The translations under genes were made by a program, and so were the position numbers. This document shows positions 43,301-52,467 of a stretch of 64,000 bases of DNA, in pieces (the first letter of the stretch is position 1; each line of letters opens with the position of its first letter). A model generated the notes under the pieces. It was not told where the DNA came from. It was given only the letters and a program-made list of their open reading frames with translations, and did not search any database. Source of the stretch: Yersinia hibernica (lineage in GTDB: Bacteria; Pseudomonadota; Gammaproteobacteria; Enterobacterales; Enterobacteriaceae); the NCBI RefSeq assembly GCF_004124235.1, contig NZ_CP032487.1, forward strand, positions 2,914,001-2,978,000, given 5' to 3'.

Positions 43301-44042
43301 CAGTGACGCGCTAGCACAACTTATACTCTCTTGCCCCGCAGGGGTCAGCCAAACCTCCGAATTGGCAATATTACAACAGCGGTCAGAGCAGTTACTGGCC
43401 CAACTGAAAGCCAATACATTACGGCAAGGCGAATTACGCAATCAGTTAGAAAGCGACACGGTTCGCCGTGGCAACCAACATACGTTATTTGAGCAAATTG
43501 AACGTAGTCAGCAACAATATGATGACTGGAGCTACCTCAATCATTTAATCGGTTCCAAAGAAGGCGATAAATTCCGCAAGTTTGCACAAGGTCTGACACT
43601 CGATCATTTAGTCTATCTGGCAAATAACCAACTCAGTCGGCTGCATGGCCGCTACCAACTGCAGCGTAAAACCAGCGATGCGCTGGAGCTGCAAGTGGTG
43701 GACACCTGGCAAGCAGACGCTATCCGTGATACCCGCACACTGTCAGGGGGAGAAAGCTTCTTAGTCAGTTTAGCCCTAGCCTTGGCGCTATCAGATTTGG
43801 TCAGCCATAAAACCAGTATTGACTCGCTATTCCTTGATGAAGGCTTTGGCACCTTGGATGCAGAGACGCTGGATACTGCACTGGATGCCCTTGATAGCCT
43901 GAATGCCTCAGGTAAAACCATTGGGGTTATCAGCCATGTCGAAGCAATGAAAGACCGAATTCCAGTGCAAATTAAAGTTAAGAAAGTCAATGGATTGGGG
44001 GTTAGCCGCTTAGATAATATCTTCCGAGTCAATCAAGACTGA
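40353..44042 (+). CDS. sbcC: Exonuclease subunit SbcC, long glutamine-rich form
   Basis: SbcC (1229 residues) is the Rad50-type SMC-like ATPase of SbcCD. Walker A is GPTGAGKTT near residues 36-44, the zinc hook is CPLC at C600-C603, the signature is [15 protein letters not shown] and Walker B is [12 protein letters not shown]. Between these, two very long coiled-coil arms are extremely rich in glutamine, written mainly with CAG and CAA codons. The protein is about 180 residues longer than E. coli SbcC, mostly in these arms. No frameshift is seen. It ends 47 bases from the convergent mak gene. Confidence 0.96.
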   Translation: MRILSLRLKNINSLQGEWKIDFTAEPFASSGLFAITGPTGAGKTTLLDAICLALYHQTPRLNVTPSQNELMTRHTAESLAEVEFEVKGTRYRAFWSQRRAKNSPEGNLQAPKVELALCEDGKILADKVRDKLDMIAAITGLDFGRFTKSMLLSQGQFAAFLNADANDRAELLEELTGTDIYGRLSEHVFEQHKQAKLALDTLHQRASGIELLNEEQRLALAQQLDALSEQEKQFTAEQHVNQNQINWLTHWQQQQKNVLEYQQQQQLIEQEYQQAQPELQRLARSEPAEKLRPLLHERARSLQDLQQIQLRVTTLTAQQKQLQTQLTPLAHALEQANLARQQQAARQHEQETLIEQKVVPLDNIIAQQQHALMLLATQLQQLRSKEQHVKQQVELNEQQLKQTHQRQQQLTEYTHQHAHHQHWEKNLPLWREQFRQLHIQQKQLVESEQQLQQEVALLSSLQQQIATLNEQEKQQQTALAQANAQAGSIQQQLSALEQQQPLAQLHQQLSELQQQRPVRQQLAALSPLAQQVQALHDKQQQQLAGQQQQRQQLEQQLAEKRQLYKQQKQHLTDLEALLESEKKIVKLEAERAKLQPGKACPLCGALDHPAIIEYQSVKPSETAMRVEELRLQVEQLFTVGTELRTQVANAQQQQLRLEQELQYSQQQLTDYQQQWQTLTQPLALTFALNEPTALAAWLQQQEQSEQICQQRRTEYEQLNQQYQQAKDILAQVEQQQQKHQQQLTFVIQRQQDAQQSHQKLLLQQQHQQAEWVKTRQDFSHTLAELSLSLPETDQQQNWLSLREEENQHWQQYQQELQQLALAQKALETQIENERRHLQECIDQLSALSQQHQQAETLFQQQQQQRQALFGDIQVTEARQLLRQQQQQAELTQQNASHALQQAQSQLNLLSGELAALLQQKQQSQLRAAAAQTELQHALADSEFKDEDALTSALLNEEERQRLQQLKQQLSERLQQAHIRQQQASDALAQLILSCPAGVSQTSELAILQQRSEQLLAQLKANTLRQGELRNQLESDTVRRGNQHTLFEQIERSQQQYDDWSYLNHLIGSKEGDKFRKFAQGLTLDHLVYLANNQLSRLHGRYQLQRKTSDALELQVVDTWQADAIRDTRTLSGGESFLVSLALALALSDLVSHKTSIDSLFLDEGFGTLDAETLDTALDALDSLNASGKTIGVISHVEAMKDRIPVQIKVKKVNGLGVSRLDNIFRVNQD

Positions 44043-44088
44043 AAATGGGGCGGTGCTGGGTAACAACACTCTCAACCACACCATAGTG

Positions 44089-45009
44089 TCAAGGCCGCAG
44101 GGCAGATGCTGGCCACAGCCAAGCGGCCCCTCGCACCCCACTAGAATCCCCGTGTAAAGCTTTACGAATTGGGGTTTCACACTCACCGCCAAATACCCAA
44201 GGGCTGATTAATGCAGGCAATGTTTTATACAGGCGGTCGACATTACTCATTCCGCCACCTAATACCACAACATCGGGGTCAAACAGGTTAATGACATGAG
44301 CTAATGACTTAGCTAGCCGCCGCTCATAATTCACGATGACCTGCTCAGCCTGTGCATCCCCCTGTGCAACCAACGCCATAATTTCATGCCCTTTGAGTAG
44401 CTGGCCACTTAAACGAAAATAGTCAGTAGCAAAACCAGTACCGGAGACAAAAGTCTCAATACAGCCTTTTTTACCGCAATAACAAGCGACCTCCTGCTGA
44501 TAGCGGCGTTCTTCATCATCCTGCCACGGTAGCGGGTTATGCCCCCACTCACCGGAGATGCCATTACCGCCCGCATGCACACGCCCATCAATTGCAATAC
44601 CAGAACCGCAACCTGTACCGATAATAGCGGCAAATACCAAGTGTTTGCCGGCACCTGCGCCATCTGTGGCCTCAGAAACAGCCAGACAGTTAGCATCATT
44701 TGCTAACCGTACCGGACGAGAAAGTAACGTTGCTAAGTCCTTATCCAACTCTTGCCCATTGAGCCATACCGAATTGGCATTTTTCACCTTGCCCGTAAAA
44801 GGAGAAAGTGTGCCGGGGATCCCCACGCCAACACTGCCCTGCTCCCCGGTAGCCTTTTCTGCATCCGCAACTAACGCGACCATCGCCTGTAAGGTTTGTT
44901 GATAATCGTGGCGCGGAGTATCAACTCGCTTGCGAAAAAGCTCCAGTCCATCATTAGCTAAAGCAATAACCTCTATTTTGGTTCCACCCAGATCTATACC
45001 AATGCGCAT
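44089..45009 (-). CDS. mak: Fructokinase (ROK family)
   Basis: This 306-residue ROK-family sugar kinase matches Mak (YajF), the manno(fructo)kinase. The N-terminal ATP motif is [14 protein letters not shown], the sugar-binding motif is [11 protein letters not shown], and the zinc motif is [15 protein letters not shown] with the repressor-kinase signature around it. [10 protein letters not shown] and [10 protein letters not shown] complete the fold. Position between sbcC and rdgC supports the name. It diverges from rdgC. Confidence 0.93.
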   Translation of the reverse strand: MRIGIDLGGTKIEVIALANDGLELFRKRVDTPRHDYQQTLQAMVALVADAEKATGEQGSVGVGIPGTLSPFTGKVKNANSVWLNGQELDKDLATLLSRPVRLANDANCLAVSEATDGAGAGKHLVFAAIIGTGCGSGIAIDGRVHAGGNGISGEWGHNPLPWQDDEERRYQQEVACYCGKKGCIETFVSGTGFATDYFRLSGQLLKGHEIMALVAQGDAQAEQVIVNYERRLAKSLAHVINLFDPDVVVLGGGMSNVDRLYKTLPALISPWVFGGECETPIRKALHGDSSGVRGAAWLWPASALRP

Positions 45010-45347
45010 CGCGCTTTACCTCATCAACAGGATTATTCGTTGTATTGCGACGGTGTTAACTCACTTATCTCTACATCTATTGTGATATTTCAGGGCAATA
45101 ATGATAATAAAAAGCGCTTTGTTTTATTCTGGACAACACATTGCCGCGACACAATCTTTGTCACTCGCAATTTTGCATTTTGCCTCGTTTTTCGCCCTTC
45201 AGATAAAAATCCGCCGCTGCGATTTGCCGGTCAGTTCGCTTTTTTTCTTATTCTTTTACTAGGGGACGACGCCTCAATTCGTTATCATGCCGCCCTGCGT
45301 TTGATTAACTCGCGCGCTCTGAGCGCGCCCGAGCCAGGGATAATACT
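45010..45347. promoter_or_regulatory. Divergent mak/rdgC intergenic region
   Basis: This 338-base gap holds the mak and rdgC promoters. Just upstream of rdgC, GCGCGCT and AGCGCGC form a perfect 7-bp hairpin with a 3-base loop at 45312-45328, about 20 bases before the start and close to the ribosome-binding site AGGGA. A plus-strand open frame at 45040-45369 runs into rdgC in another frame and has no ribosome-binding site; it was not called. Confidence 0.45.
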
Positions 45348-46259
45348 ATGCTGTGGTTTAAGAATTTAATGGTTTACCGTTTGAGCCGGGAAGTTTCACT
45401 GTCTGCGGATGAAATGGAGAAACAGTTAAGCGCCCTCAGTTTCACACCGTGTGGCAGTCAAGATATGGCAAAAACCGGTTGGGTATCACCGATGGGTTCA
45501 CACAGCGATGCATTAACCCATACGGTTAATGGTCAAATCGTTATTTGTGCACGAAAAGAAGAGAAAATCTTGCCATCGCCAGTGATTAAGCAAGAGTTAC
45601 AAGCCAAAATAGAGCGGTTGGAAGGTGAACAACATCGCAAACTGAAAAAAACTGAAAAAGACTCATTAAAAGATGAAGTTTTGCACAGTTTATTGCCACG
45701 TGCATTCAGTCGCTTTAACCAAACCTTCTTATGGATTGATACTGTCAATGACCTGATTATGGTCGATGCCGCCAGTGCCAAACGTGCTGAAGATACTTTG
45801 GCATTGCTGCGAAAAAGCCTGGGGTCTTTACCCGTGGTCCCTCTGACATTAGAAAATCCGATTGAACTGACTTTAACTGAGTGGGTTCGCAGCAAAGAAT
45901 TGCCTGCCGGCTTTGCCCTGATGGATGAAGCTGAACTGAAAGCTATTCTGGAAGATGGTGGAGTGATCCGCTGTAAGAAACAGGATTTATTCAGTGATGA
46001 AATCGCAGTGCATATTGAAGCCGGTAAGTTGGTCACCAAGTTAGCGCTGGATTGGCAAGAACGTGTTCAGCTCGTTTTGTCTGATGACGGTTCATTGAAA
46101 CGCTTGAAATTCTCAGATACCTTGCGTGAACAGAACGAAGATATTGATCGGGAAGATTTTGCACAACGTTTTGATGCTGATTTTATTCTGATGACCAGCG
46201 AGTTAGCGGCCCTGATTAAAAATCTGATTGAAGCCCTCGGCGGCGAAGCGCAGCATTAA
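45348..46259 (+). CDS. rdgC: Recombination-associated protein RdgC
   Basis: RdgC (303 residues) is a ring-shaped dimeric DNA-binding protein that limits RecA loading. The N-terminus [15 protein letters not shown] and the segments [14 protein letters not shown] and LLPRAFSRF are typical, and the length equals E. coli RdgC. The start has CAGGGA ten bases upstream. It lies between mak and ppnP, as in E. coli. A short hairpin just before the start may affect translation. Confidence 0.95.
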   Translation: MLWFKNLMVYRLSREVSLSADEMEKQLSALSFTPCGSQDMAKTGWVSPMGSHSDALTHTVNGQIVICARKEEKILPSPVIKQELQAKIERLEGEQHRKLKKTEKDSLKDEVLHSLLPRAFSRFNQTFLWIDTVNDLIMVDAASAKRAEDTLALLRKSLGSLPVVPLTLENPIELTLTEWVRSKELPAGFALMDEAELKAILEDGGVIRCKKQDLFSDEIAVHIEAGKLVTKLALDWQERVQLVLSDDGSLKRLKFSDTLREQNEDIDREDFAQRFDADFILMTSELAALIKNLIEALGGEAQH

Positions 46260-46286
46260 TATCTGCGGCGTCACGAACTAAGGGTA

Positions 46287-46312
46287 TCGCCCTCTCTGCA
46301 CGGAGAGGGCAA
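46287..46312 (+). terminator. Hairpin between rdgC and ppnP
   Basis: GCCCTCTC pairs with GAGAGGGC around a 6-base loop between convergent rdgC and ppnP. No T-run follows on either strand, so termination is only possible, not clear. Confidence 0.5.
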
Positions 46313-46326
46313 ACTCAAAGAATAAA

Positions 46327-46614
46327 TTAGCTCAAATACTTACACAAATACGAAGATGCTTCAGCAACTTGTAAATTAAATTCACTTTCCCCTGGGATAT
46401 AGAAAGTCTCACCTGGCTTGAACACTTCCCAACCGGATGAACCAGGGATCAGCACTTTTAAGCTGCCGGTGATGACGGTCATCTCTTCCGGCTTAGCGGT
46501 ACTGAATGTGTACTCGCCCTTTTCCATCACCCCAACGCTAGCCTGCCCAATGCTGTCACTGTCAAAACCAATAGATTTCACTTTCCCGGTAAAATACTCA
46601 TTAAATTTCAGCAT
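46327..46614 (-). CDS. ppnP: Pyrimidine/purine nucleoside phosphorylase
   Basis: PpnP (YaiE, 95 residues) is a small cupin that phosphorolyses several nucleosides. The N-terminus [39 protein letters not shown] and [14 protein letters not shown] are the family's conserved parts and span nearly the whole protein. The length equals E. coli YaiE. It converges on rdgC. Confidence 0.93.
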   Translation of the reverse strand: MLKFNEYFTGKVKSIGFDSDSIGQASVGVMEKGEYTFSTAKPEEMTVITGSLKVLIPGSSGWEVFKPGETFYIPGESEFNLQVAEASSYLCKYLS

Positions 46615-46873
46615 AGTTTTGCACCCGCGTCTTAATCAAAATTGAGCTTTCATATTAGAGTCACTACAAATGTTCTGTCACTGATTATTATGACGAAATG
46701 GGATCATAACCGGATTCACTGCAACAGTTGTGGAGAAAGCATACAATTTTGCCCTGCCGGGCCAATTTTCTGCTCGTAGCAAGTTGCTGTTAGGATAAAA
46801 CGCCGCAACCAACCAATACCGCCACAGCATCAGAGTAAGGGTAAAGGTTGCTCAAGCGAAAAATCAGGAAGGA

Positions 46874-46990
46874 TTAGAGATTGCGTAAAATGTATAGCGC
46901 CAGCGAGGTTTCAAAGATAACAATCAATATTGACCAAAATGCTGGCATAAAATTGGTATGTTGATGAATAAACGATTTGAAAGTTTTCAT
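46874..46990 (-). CDS. Small membrane protein candidate, 38 residues
   Basis: A 38-codon ATG frame encodes a short basic N-terminus (MKTFKSFIHQHTNF) and a hydrophobic segment (FWSILIVIFETSLALYIL) ending RNL. This looks like a single-span membrane miniprotein with its N-terminus inside. AAGGCAGG lies about ten bases before the ATG. A promoter-like TTGCCT and TACAAT pair with 17-base spacing lies upstream at 47069-47097, and a perfect palindrome lies between promoter and ORF. I do not recognise the family, and function is unknown. It is shorter than common annotation cutoffs. Confidence 0.5.
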   Translation of the reverse strand: MKTFKSFIHQHTNFMPAFWSILIVIFETSLALYILRNL

Positions 46991-47026
46991 CGGCCTGCCT
47001 TGGTGGCCTTGCCTTGAGGGCATTAA

Positions 47027-47049
47027 TTGACGTAAATAATTTACGTCAA
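47027..47049. promoter_or_regulatory. Perfect 23-bp palindrome, operator-like
   Basis: TTGACGTAAAT and ATTTACGTCAA form an 11-bp perfect inverted repeat around one central base. It lies 37 bases upstream of the small ORF and about 20 bases downstream of its putative -10. That suits a repressor operator. It does not fit TyrR, Fur, FNR or Pho box patterns. Confidence 0.6.
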
Positions 47050-47068
47050 AATGATTACGTAGGTGATA

Positions 47069-47097
47069 ATTGTACGCTTCGTATAATTAACAGGCAA
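47069..47097 (-). promoter_or_regulatory. Sigma-70-like promoter for the small ORF
   Basis: On the minus strand TTGCCT and TACAAT are separated by 17 bases. The match is four of six and five of six to consensus. It lies between the aroL stop and the small ORF, about 80 bases upstream of its ATG. Confidence 0.45.
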
Positions 47098-47171
47098 TCA
47101 GGTCGGCAAGCTATTCACTCTATAAATAGCGTATCTTGCAATTTTACTGGCAGGCTGATTGAACCAACCCG

Positions 47172-47696
47172 CTACCTCACTTTTTCATCAACTAAAATCT
47201 GCAAAATATGCTCAACAACCTCTGCTGGCGGCTGAGTCGCATCTAGCACATGGTGGGCGACTTCCTGATATAACGGTTCCCGACTGGCCAAGACATCTAG
47301 CATTTCCTCAACAATCGGTTTACCCGTCAAACTTGGCCGCTGGGCATCTTCGGGATCTTCCGCCAGCCGCTCTGCCAATATCTTGGCTGATGCTCGCAGA
47401 TAAATCACATTCCCGTGATGGCGCATAAATGTACGATTCTCATCAGATAAAACCGCCCCGCCCCCGGTCGCAACCACAGTTTTAGGTGCAGTAACTGTCT
47501 GTAGGGCCATGCTTTCCTGTAGACGAAAACCCGCCCACCCCTCACGGGCGACAATTTCGGCCACACTTGACTGCAAAGTTTGCTGCATAAATAAATCTGT
47601 ATCAATAAAGCGATATCCCAACGCCTGTGCCAACGCTTTCCCTATTGTTGTCTTACCTGCACCGCGTGCGCCGACCATAAAGATAGTCTGTGTCAT
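47172..47696 (-). CDS. aroL: Shikimate kinase II
   Basis: AroL (174 residues) phosphorylates shikimate in aromatic amino acid synthesis. The P-loop GARGAGKT lies at residues 9-16, the shikimate-binding DTD follows at FIDTDLF, and [13 protein letters not shown] and [10 protein letters not shown] are present. The start at 47696 gives [12 protein letters not shown] as in AroL; the open frame runs to 47747. Upstream a TyrR-like box suggests aromatic-amino-acid control, as for E. coli aroL. Confidence 0.93.
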   Translation of the reverse strand: MTQTIFMVGARGAGKTTIGKALAQALGYRFIDTDLFMQQTLQSSVAEIVAREGWAGFRLQESMALQTVTAPKTVVATGGGAVLSDENRTFMRHHGNVIYLRASAKILAERLAEDPEDAQRPSLTGKPIVEEMLDVLASREPLYQEVAHHVLDATQPPAEVVEHILQILVDEKVR

Positions 47697-47851
47697 TACT
47701 TGAAAGTCCTTTCGCATCCGCTTTTGAGGATAAATTCTCGACATCAAAAAAACCGGCCACTCTTATTGACCGGATAAACTGGATTACACATCGCCCTGCA
47801 TACAGGTGCAAATCATACCTATAATTGAGAGTAGTGCAAACGTTACAAGCA

Positions 47852-47869
47852 TGTAAAATTAACTATACA
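47852..47869 (-). promoter_or_regulatory. TyrR-box-like site upstream of aroL
   Basis: TGTAAA, six bases, then TATACA matches the TyrR pattern TGTAAA-N6-TTTACA with one mismatch. It lies about 155 bases upstream of aroL, between it and the receptor gene. E. coli aroL is controlled by TyrR and TrpR; no clear TrpR site was found. Confidence 0.4.
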
Positions 47870-47936
47870 CCTAATAACAATGATATTTTATCATCACCCG
47901 ATGCGCGCATTGATTCACATCAGGTGATGGCCGTAA

Positions 47937-50078
47937 TTAAAAATCAATACTGGCACGTAATACAAACTGCCGGGGCTCGCCAACCGCTACCCGCAGATTA
48001 CCACCACTGGATGGATAATAGGTTTTATCGAAGAAGTTTTTCACATTAAGCTGCCATTTCACGCGATAATGATTAATCGGTAATGAATAGGCAATAAATG
48101 CATCAGCCACTGTGTAATCATCCAAGGTAAAACTGTTTGCCGCATCACCAGCACGCCGCCCGACATAACGAGCCCCCGCACCAATTCTTAGGTCATCGCC
48201 ACTTTGCCAGCCGGTAGCCCCCAATGCCTGCGTCAAGAACAGAGATGCACTGTTACGGGCAACATTGGCCATCTTATTACCTTTATTATCAGGATCTTGC
48301 GTTACTCTTGCATCAGTATAAGCATAAGTGGCAATGGCACTTAAATTATCCGTCAACTGCCCCGCAACATCTAATTCAACCCCCTGCGAGCGTACACGGC
48401 CAGCAGTGCGGGTGATGGTTTCACCATTCACTAATTCATTGACCATGACATTACGTTTGGCAATATCAAACAGAGCCAAAGTCCCCGTCACTCCATTAGT
48501 CCATTCCACTTTGCTGCCAATTTCCCAAGACTGACCTTGCTCCGGCGGCAATGAATCTATCTGGGTGGCGATGGATGAATTAGGTTTGAAAGATTCACTG
48601 TAACTACCATACAAAGAAACTTCTGGCGTCAGCTTGTAGACCACACCAGTGCGGGGCACTAATTTGCTGTCGGAGCTATCAGTATTGGTCATAAAAGGCC
48701 GACCTTTACCGGCAAAAACATCAAAATGATCGTAACGTAAACCTGCCAGTACAATCCATTTATCAGTCAATTCGATGGCGTCTTGCATAAACCAACCATA
48801 ACTTTTCAGGTTTTCGCGCTGATCACTGTCTTTAGCACTGACTGCCGCCGAGGGTGGCATCAAACCATACACCGGATGATAGATATTAAAATTTGAATTC
48901 TTTTTACCCCGAATCATATCGCCACGATATGTGCGGTTATCCTCATAATCAAAACCAAAGAGCATCTGATGGCCAATGCTGGCTAGCGCAAAATCACCAT
49001 TAAGTGTCATCTGTACGGCCTGAGCACGGCTAACTGCACTGGCCGTCGCATCCGCCTGACGACTTAATACGCCAGTAATGGGGTCTAACAATAATGCCCG
49101 AGCTTGATTATCACTATAACGATTACGGTTATAAGCGTAAGTCAGGGAACTCTTCCAGTTGTCATTGAGCAGCTGATCAATTTGCAGAGTGATATTATCC
49201 TGGTCACCACGAGTCGCATTATAGGCCTCATCAAAGCGGCGATCTCGTGGCGTATCCACCGGCTTGCCGGTGCGGCTATCAATAATGGTGCCGCGGTCAA
49301 AAGGCGTGAGATATTCCATATGTTCGTAAGCAACACGTACCGTGGTCATTTCACCAAACCACATGACTGAAGGTGCGACGACGGTTTGGCGATTCCGACC
49401 AAAATTGCGCCAATAATCAGTTTCATCATGATCAACAATCATCCGATAGGCAAAACCGGATTGGCCTAATGGGCCGGTGACATCTAACTGGCCACCGCCA
49501 CCTTTGAAGCTACTGCCCCAACCCTCAATATGTGTTTGCTGCACTAACTGCGGCTTCTTGGTAATCATATTGATTACCCCACCCGGCTCCCCCATGCCAT
49601 ATAACATGGATGCCGGGCCTTTCAGAACCTCGACCCGCTCAGTGGTCGGCGTAAAATTACGCGCTTGTACCGAACGCACGCCATCTCGCAAGATGGAGCC
49701 ATCGCGGTTATCACCGAACCCACGTTTGATGACAGCATCTTGCGTGCCACCTAATGTATTAGATTGGGTAATACCACTGACGTTATACAGCGCCTCATCA
49801 ATGTTACGCACCGCCTGATCACGCAATACTTGTCGTGGAACCACATTAACCGCCTGTGGCACATTCAACAGGTTGGTTTCTGTACGTGTTCCAGTCACGT
49901 TCATGGTCGGCTGGTAACTTTGGGTGTCGGTGTCGCGTTGCTGGCCAATCACCACTATTTTAGTTTTTTCCTCGCCATTTTTAGCCGCTGTTTGAGTATC
50001 CGCAGCCTGGGTAGCAGGCCCCATAATCAGCAGCGGCAGGCCGCACCAGTGCAAATGCTGGCGCTTAATTATTTTCAT
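47937..50078 (-). CDS. TonB-dependent siderophore receptor
   Basis: This 713-residue outer-membrane receptor has a signal sequence ending ATQAA, a TonB-box-like stretch near KTKIVVIGQQ, a plug domain (NVPQAVNVVPRQVL to GEPGGVINMITKKPQ) and a long beta-barrel ending in VLRASIDF with the terminal phenylalanine. It belongs to the FhuA/FpvA-type siderophore receptor family; the exact siderophore cannot be named. It begins by overlapping the end of the upstream binding-protein gene by 14 bases, so both are co-transcribed under the Fur-box promoter. Confidence 0.92.
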   Translation of the reverse strand: MKIIKRQHLHWCGLPLLIMGPATQAADTQTAAKNGEEKTKIVVIGQQRDTDTQSYQPTMNVTGTRTETNLLNVPQAVNVVPRQVLRDQAVRNIDEALYNVSGITQSNTLGGTQDAVIKRGFGDNRDGSILRDGVRSVQARNFTPTTERVEVLKGPASMLYGMGEPGGVINMITKKPQLVQQTHIEGWGSSFKGGGGQLDVTGPLGQSGFAYRMIVDHDETDYWRNFGRNRQTVVAPSVMWFGEMTTVRVAYEHMEYLTPFDRGTIIDSRTGKPVDTPRDRRFDEAYNATRGDQDNITLQIDQLLNDNWKSSLTYAYNRNRYSDNQARALLLDPITGVLSRQADATASAVSRAQAVQMTLNGDFALASIGHQMLFGFDYEDNRTYRGDMIRGKKNSNFNIYHPVYGLMPPSAAVSAKDSDQRENLKSYGWFMQDAIELTDKWIVLAGLRYDHFDVFAGKGRPFMTNTDSSDSKLVPRTGVVYKLTPEVSLYGSYSESFKPNSSIATQIDSLPPEQGQSWEIGSKVEWTNGVTGTLALFDIAKRNVMVNELVNGETITRTAGRVRSQGVELDVAGQLTDNLSAIATYAYTDARVTQDPDNKGNKMANVARNSASLFLTQALGATGWQSGDDLRIGAGARYVGRRAGDAANSFTLDDYTVADAFIAYSLPINHYRVKWQLNVKNFFDKTYYPSSGGNLRVAVGEPRQFVLRASIDF

Positions 50079-51183
50079 TATCTCGCTGACTCCAATAAAT
50101 CCCTGAAAAAGGTAATGGCAAAAATTGTTGGTATAATTGTTGGAAAGTACGTTGCGGATTAATATCGGAAAATAGCTCTGGATAGAAAGCGTTAGCGAAC
50201 ATTTCTACCGCCACAACATGGTAAGGACTGAGGTAGAAATTGTGCCAAATACTGTAGGCCCGGCCTTGGGTCACGGCATTAAGGTGGGAAAGAATCGGTT
50301 GTTCTGACAACACTTGCTGGAAGCTGTGTTGTGCCTGCTCAGCATTAACCAACGGCCCCAATTGTAAGCTAGAGAAGCGTTTTCCTGTTGGGCCTGCCAT
50401 ACCGGTAGCAATATAGATATCAGGATTAGCTTGCAGCACATTTTCTGGATTCAGTTCGCCGTAAACGCTATTAATACGAGAAGTGGCGATATTGTCGCCA
50501 CCGGCAAAAGTAATCAAATCACCGAGACTGCCTTTAGAGGCAGTGGTGCAGCAACTTTCGCGTCGCCCGAGGTGCAAATGCAGCATGACAGTCGGTTTTC
50601 GCCCTGAATAATCAGCCAGGCGTTGCTGGATAAGCTGCATATGTTGCTGATAAAAATTGATAAATTGCTCTGCACGGGCCTGGCGATTCAGTACCTCGCC
50701 CAAAAGTTTAATGCTGGGGGCGGTGTGTTTTAACAAATCAACGCGTAAATCCACATAGATAACCGGGATACCGGCTTTTGTTAGGCCAGCCAACATCCCA
50801 TCATCGTCTTCAGCACGAGCAAATCGCGGCAAAATAATCAGGTCGGGCTGTAATTGGATTAGACGCTCAATATTTATCTGACGAATGTTTCCGCTGCCGA
50901 TTATTGGAATTTGCGCGATTTCAGGGAATTTTTGAGTATAAAGCTGCCAGCTTTGCGCATCGAAACGCTCAAGATCTGCGGGCCAACCAATCACACGTTG
51001 GGCCGGATTTCCCGGTTCTAATAACGCCAATGTATATAACATCCGGCTTTCACCCAAAATAATGCGCAGCGGGTTATCCGGCACAACCACCTGACGCCCG
51101 AGAATATCGGTGACACTTTTTGCCTGGCTACTGAAAGGAAGAATTAACAGGCAAAGAACCAATAAAGTTTGAAAATAGCGCAT
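50065..51183 (-). CDS. Iron-siderophore ABC transporter substrate-binding protein
   Basis: This product (372 residues from this start) has a signal peptide (MRYFQTLLVLCLLILPFSSQA) and a type III periplasmic binding fold (FepB/FhuD/BtuF class): VTDILGRQVVVPDNPLRI, LQPDLIILP and GGDNIATSRINSVYGELNPENVL. The ATG at 51183 was preferred to a GTG three codons upstream. An adjacent cysteine pair lies in RRESCCTTASKG. It precedes and overlaps the TonB receptor gene. No permease or ATPase gene lies beside it, so it must use a transporter elsewhere. A Fur box is just upstream. Confidence 0.87.
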   Translation of the reverse strand: MRYFQTLLVLCLLILPFSSQAKSVTDILGRQVVVPDNPLRIILGESRMLYTLALLEPGNPAQRVIGWPADLERFDAQSWQLYTQKFPEIAQIPIIGSGNIRQINIERLIQLQPDLIILPRFARAEDDDGMLAGLTKAGIPVIYVDLRVDLLKHTAPSIKLLGEVLNRQARAEQFINFYQQHMQLIQQRLADYSGRKPTVMLHLHLGRRESCCTTASKGSLGDLITFAGGDNIATSRINSVYGELNPENVLQANPDIYIATGMAGPTGKRFSSLQLGPLVNAEQAQHSFQQVLSEQPILSHLNAVTQGRAYSIWHNFYLSPYHVVAVEMFANAFYPELFSDINPQRTFQQLYQQFLPLPFSGIYWSQRDNENN

Positions 51184-51216
51184 ACATTTCACGTAATAAT
51201 AAAAATCAAGCGCGCA

Positions 51217-51235
51217 TGATAATTATTATCATTAG
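51217..51235. promoter_or_regulatory. Fur box upstream of the siderophore genes
   Basis: TGATAATTATTATCATTAG closely matches the 19-bp Fur consensus of GATAAT repeats. It lies 34 bases upstream of the binding-protein start and should repress both genes when iron is plentiful. Confidence 0.82.
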
Positions 51236-51400
51236 TATTTTCAATTTAATTGGCTGCAACATTAGCATATGGGCAAAAGTGGCTGAAAGTTACCCTCAAT
51301 TTTACTCTTGGGAGAGAAAATTGTGCTTTGCACCTGATAATCCTCTGGTAAACCAGAGGGATGACACAGCACTGATGAGGGTAATATCAGGATTACGGCT

Positions 51401-51958
51401 CTAACGAGGCTGGCAAATATAGACCAAAGCAGGCGGAAAATTACGCACTACTCGTATTTTTTTCCAGGTGAAATAGCGGGATAATAAAGATTCGGAAAGA
51501 TGGCTATATTGGAACAAAACCAAAACCCCCTTGTTTACCCGTAAACGCTGTTGGGCCTGCTGTAATATCCTGATACTTATCTTCGTGGGGATTGATAACA
51601 ATGGCAGGCAGCAAAACACCACATCGTAATCTTGATCCAATTGTTCAGCGGATCGGAAAGCAATCTGCAAACGCGGATCGTTTATCTGATGTAACGCATG
51701 CACAAAATGTGGCTGAATTTCATAAGCCTGCAAGTGTGAGCTCGCTGACATATGCGACAAAATTCGCTTCGTGAGCACCCCGTCAGCAGCACCTAACTCA
51801 GCAATATTAAGGTTTTTTTTCCAATCAATCTGGTTCAGCATCGCCTGACATAACCAAGGCGAGGAAGGAGCCAACGTACCAACAGTACGTGGTGAGGCAA
51901 TAAAACGCTGTAAATATGAAAACTGACTTTTAAAATTACGCCGGACAGTGTTTAACAT
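51401..51958 (-). CDS. Class I SAM methyltransferase, PmtA-like
   Basis: This 185-residue protein resembles phospholipid N-methyltransferase-like and rRNA-adenine-dimethylase-like enzymes. The N-terminus FIASPRTVGTLAPSSPWLCQAM is typical of that group, and LNIAELGAADGVLTKRIL is the SAM-binding motif I. FCCLPLLSIPTKISIRIL may form the catalytic loop. Its substrate is unknown. It has a strong GAGGAG site and lies upstream of, and parallel to, the siderophore genes, but beyond the Fur-box promoter, so it is probably a separate unit. Confidence 0.8.
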   Translation of the reverse strand: MLNTVRRNFKSQFSYLQRFIASPRTVGTLAPSSPWLCQAMLNQIDWKKNLNIAELGAADGVLTKRILSHMSASSHLQAYEIQPHFVHALHQINDPRLQIAFRSAEQLDQDYDVVFCCLPLLSIPTKISIRILQQAQQRLRVNKGVLVLFQYSHLSESLLSRYFTWKKIRVVRNFPPALVYICQPR

Positions 51959-52100
51959 AGCCGCTCCTCGGAAACCCGGATGGACTACAATAACATCTTA
52001 TTTTCCTTAAGTTCTCATTAAGATTGTTCTAAGAGTTAACTATTTTCAGCATATAAATAGAAAAAATCTGGCTTTATGATTACGGCCAAGCACCAAAATA

Positions 52101-52142
52101 AATAAACCCGATATAACAATAAATCGCTATTGTCATATCGGG
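52101..52142 (-). terminator. Terminator after the DUF1471 gene
   Basis: On the minus strand a 15-bp stem (CCCGATATGACAATA with TATTGTTATATCGGG, one mismatch) around GCGATT is followed by TTTATTTATTTT. It ends the small DUF1471 transcript and lies upstream of the methyltransferase. Confidence 0.8.
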
Positions 52143-52197
52143 CTTATAACCAATACTGTATCTCTTCATTTCATTAACTATCACCTATGGTGAAAGA

Positions 52198-52467
52198 TTA
52201 ACGGTAAATCTCGGCACTGGCACTGTAATTACTTGAATCACCCGGGTTACTGATACCAATGATCCGGTAATGACTGGCACCATCAGCATCCGCTTTTGCA
52301 TTCAGTGCCGATTCCACATCCATCGGTGAACCACTGACATTAGAAAGCGAAATAACTCCCATGCTTTGCAATTTCGTTGCTTGTTCTGAGCTGACTTCTT
52401 GCGCAGCCATAGTGGAGAATGAGGCGCTAGCAATAAGTACAGCGGCGATGACAGGTAATAATTTCAT
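52198..52467 (-). CDS. DUF1471 (YahO/BhsA-family) periplasmic protein
   Basis: This 89-residue protein has a signal peptide (MKLLPVIAAVLIASASFSTMAA) and a short mature domain of the YhcN/BhsA type, with QSMGVISLSNVSGSPMDVESAL and HYRIIGISNPG. Members respond to stress and affect biofilm; none is assigned a reaction. The start at 52467 begins with the signal peptide and has GGAGCAT upstream; a start four codons earlier is possible. It is a single-gene unit ended by a hairpin. Confidence 0.85.
   Translation of the reverse strand: MKLLPVIAAVLIASASFSTMAAQEVSSEQATKLQSMGVISLSNVSGSPMDVESALNAKADADGASHYRIIGISNPGDSSNYSASAEIYR

Larger units (their letters stand above)
46615..47171. other. Intergenic region between ppnP and aroL
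   Basis: This 557-base gap holds the ppnP promoter region in its left part and, at 46874-47097, a small ORF with its own promoter-like sequence and a palindrome, listed separately. E. coli has aroM and yaiA in the matching position; neither is recognisable here. Confidence 0.6.

Noticed and set aside
45040..45369. 109-codon frame in the mak/rdgC gap
   Set aside because: It runs into rdgC out of frame, lacks a ribosome-binding site and has mixed composition.
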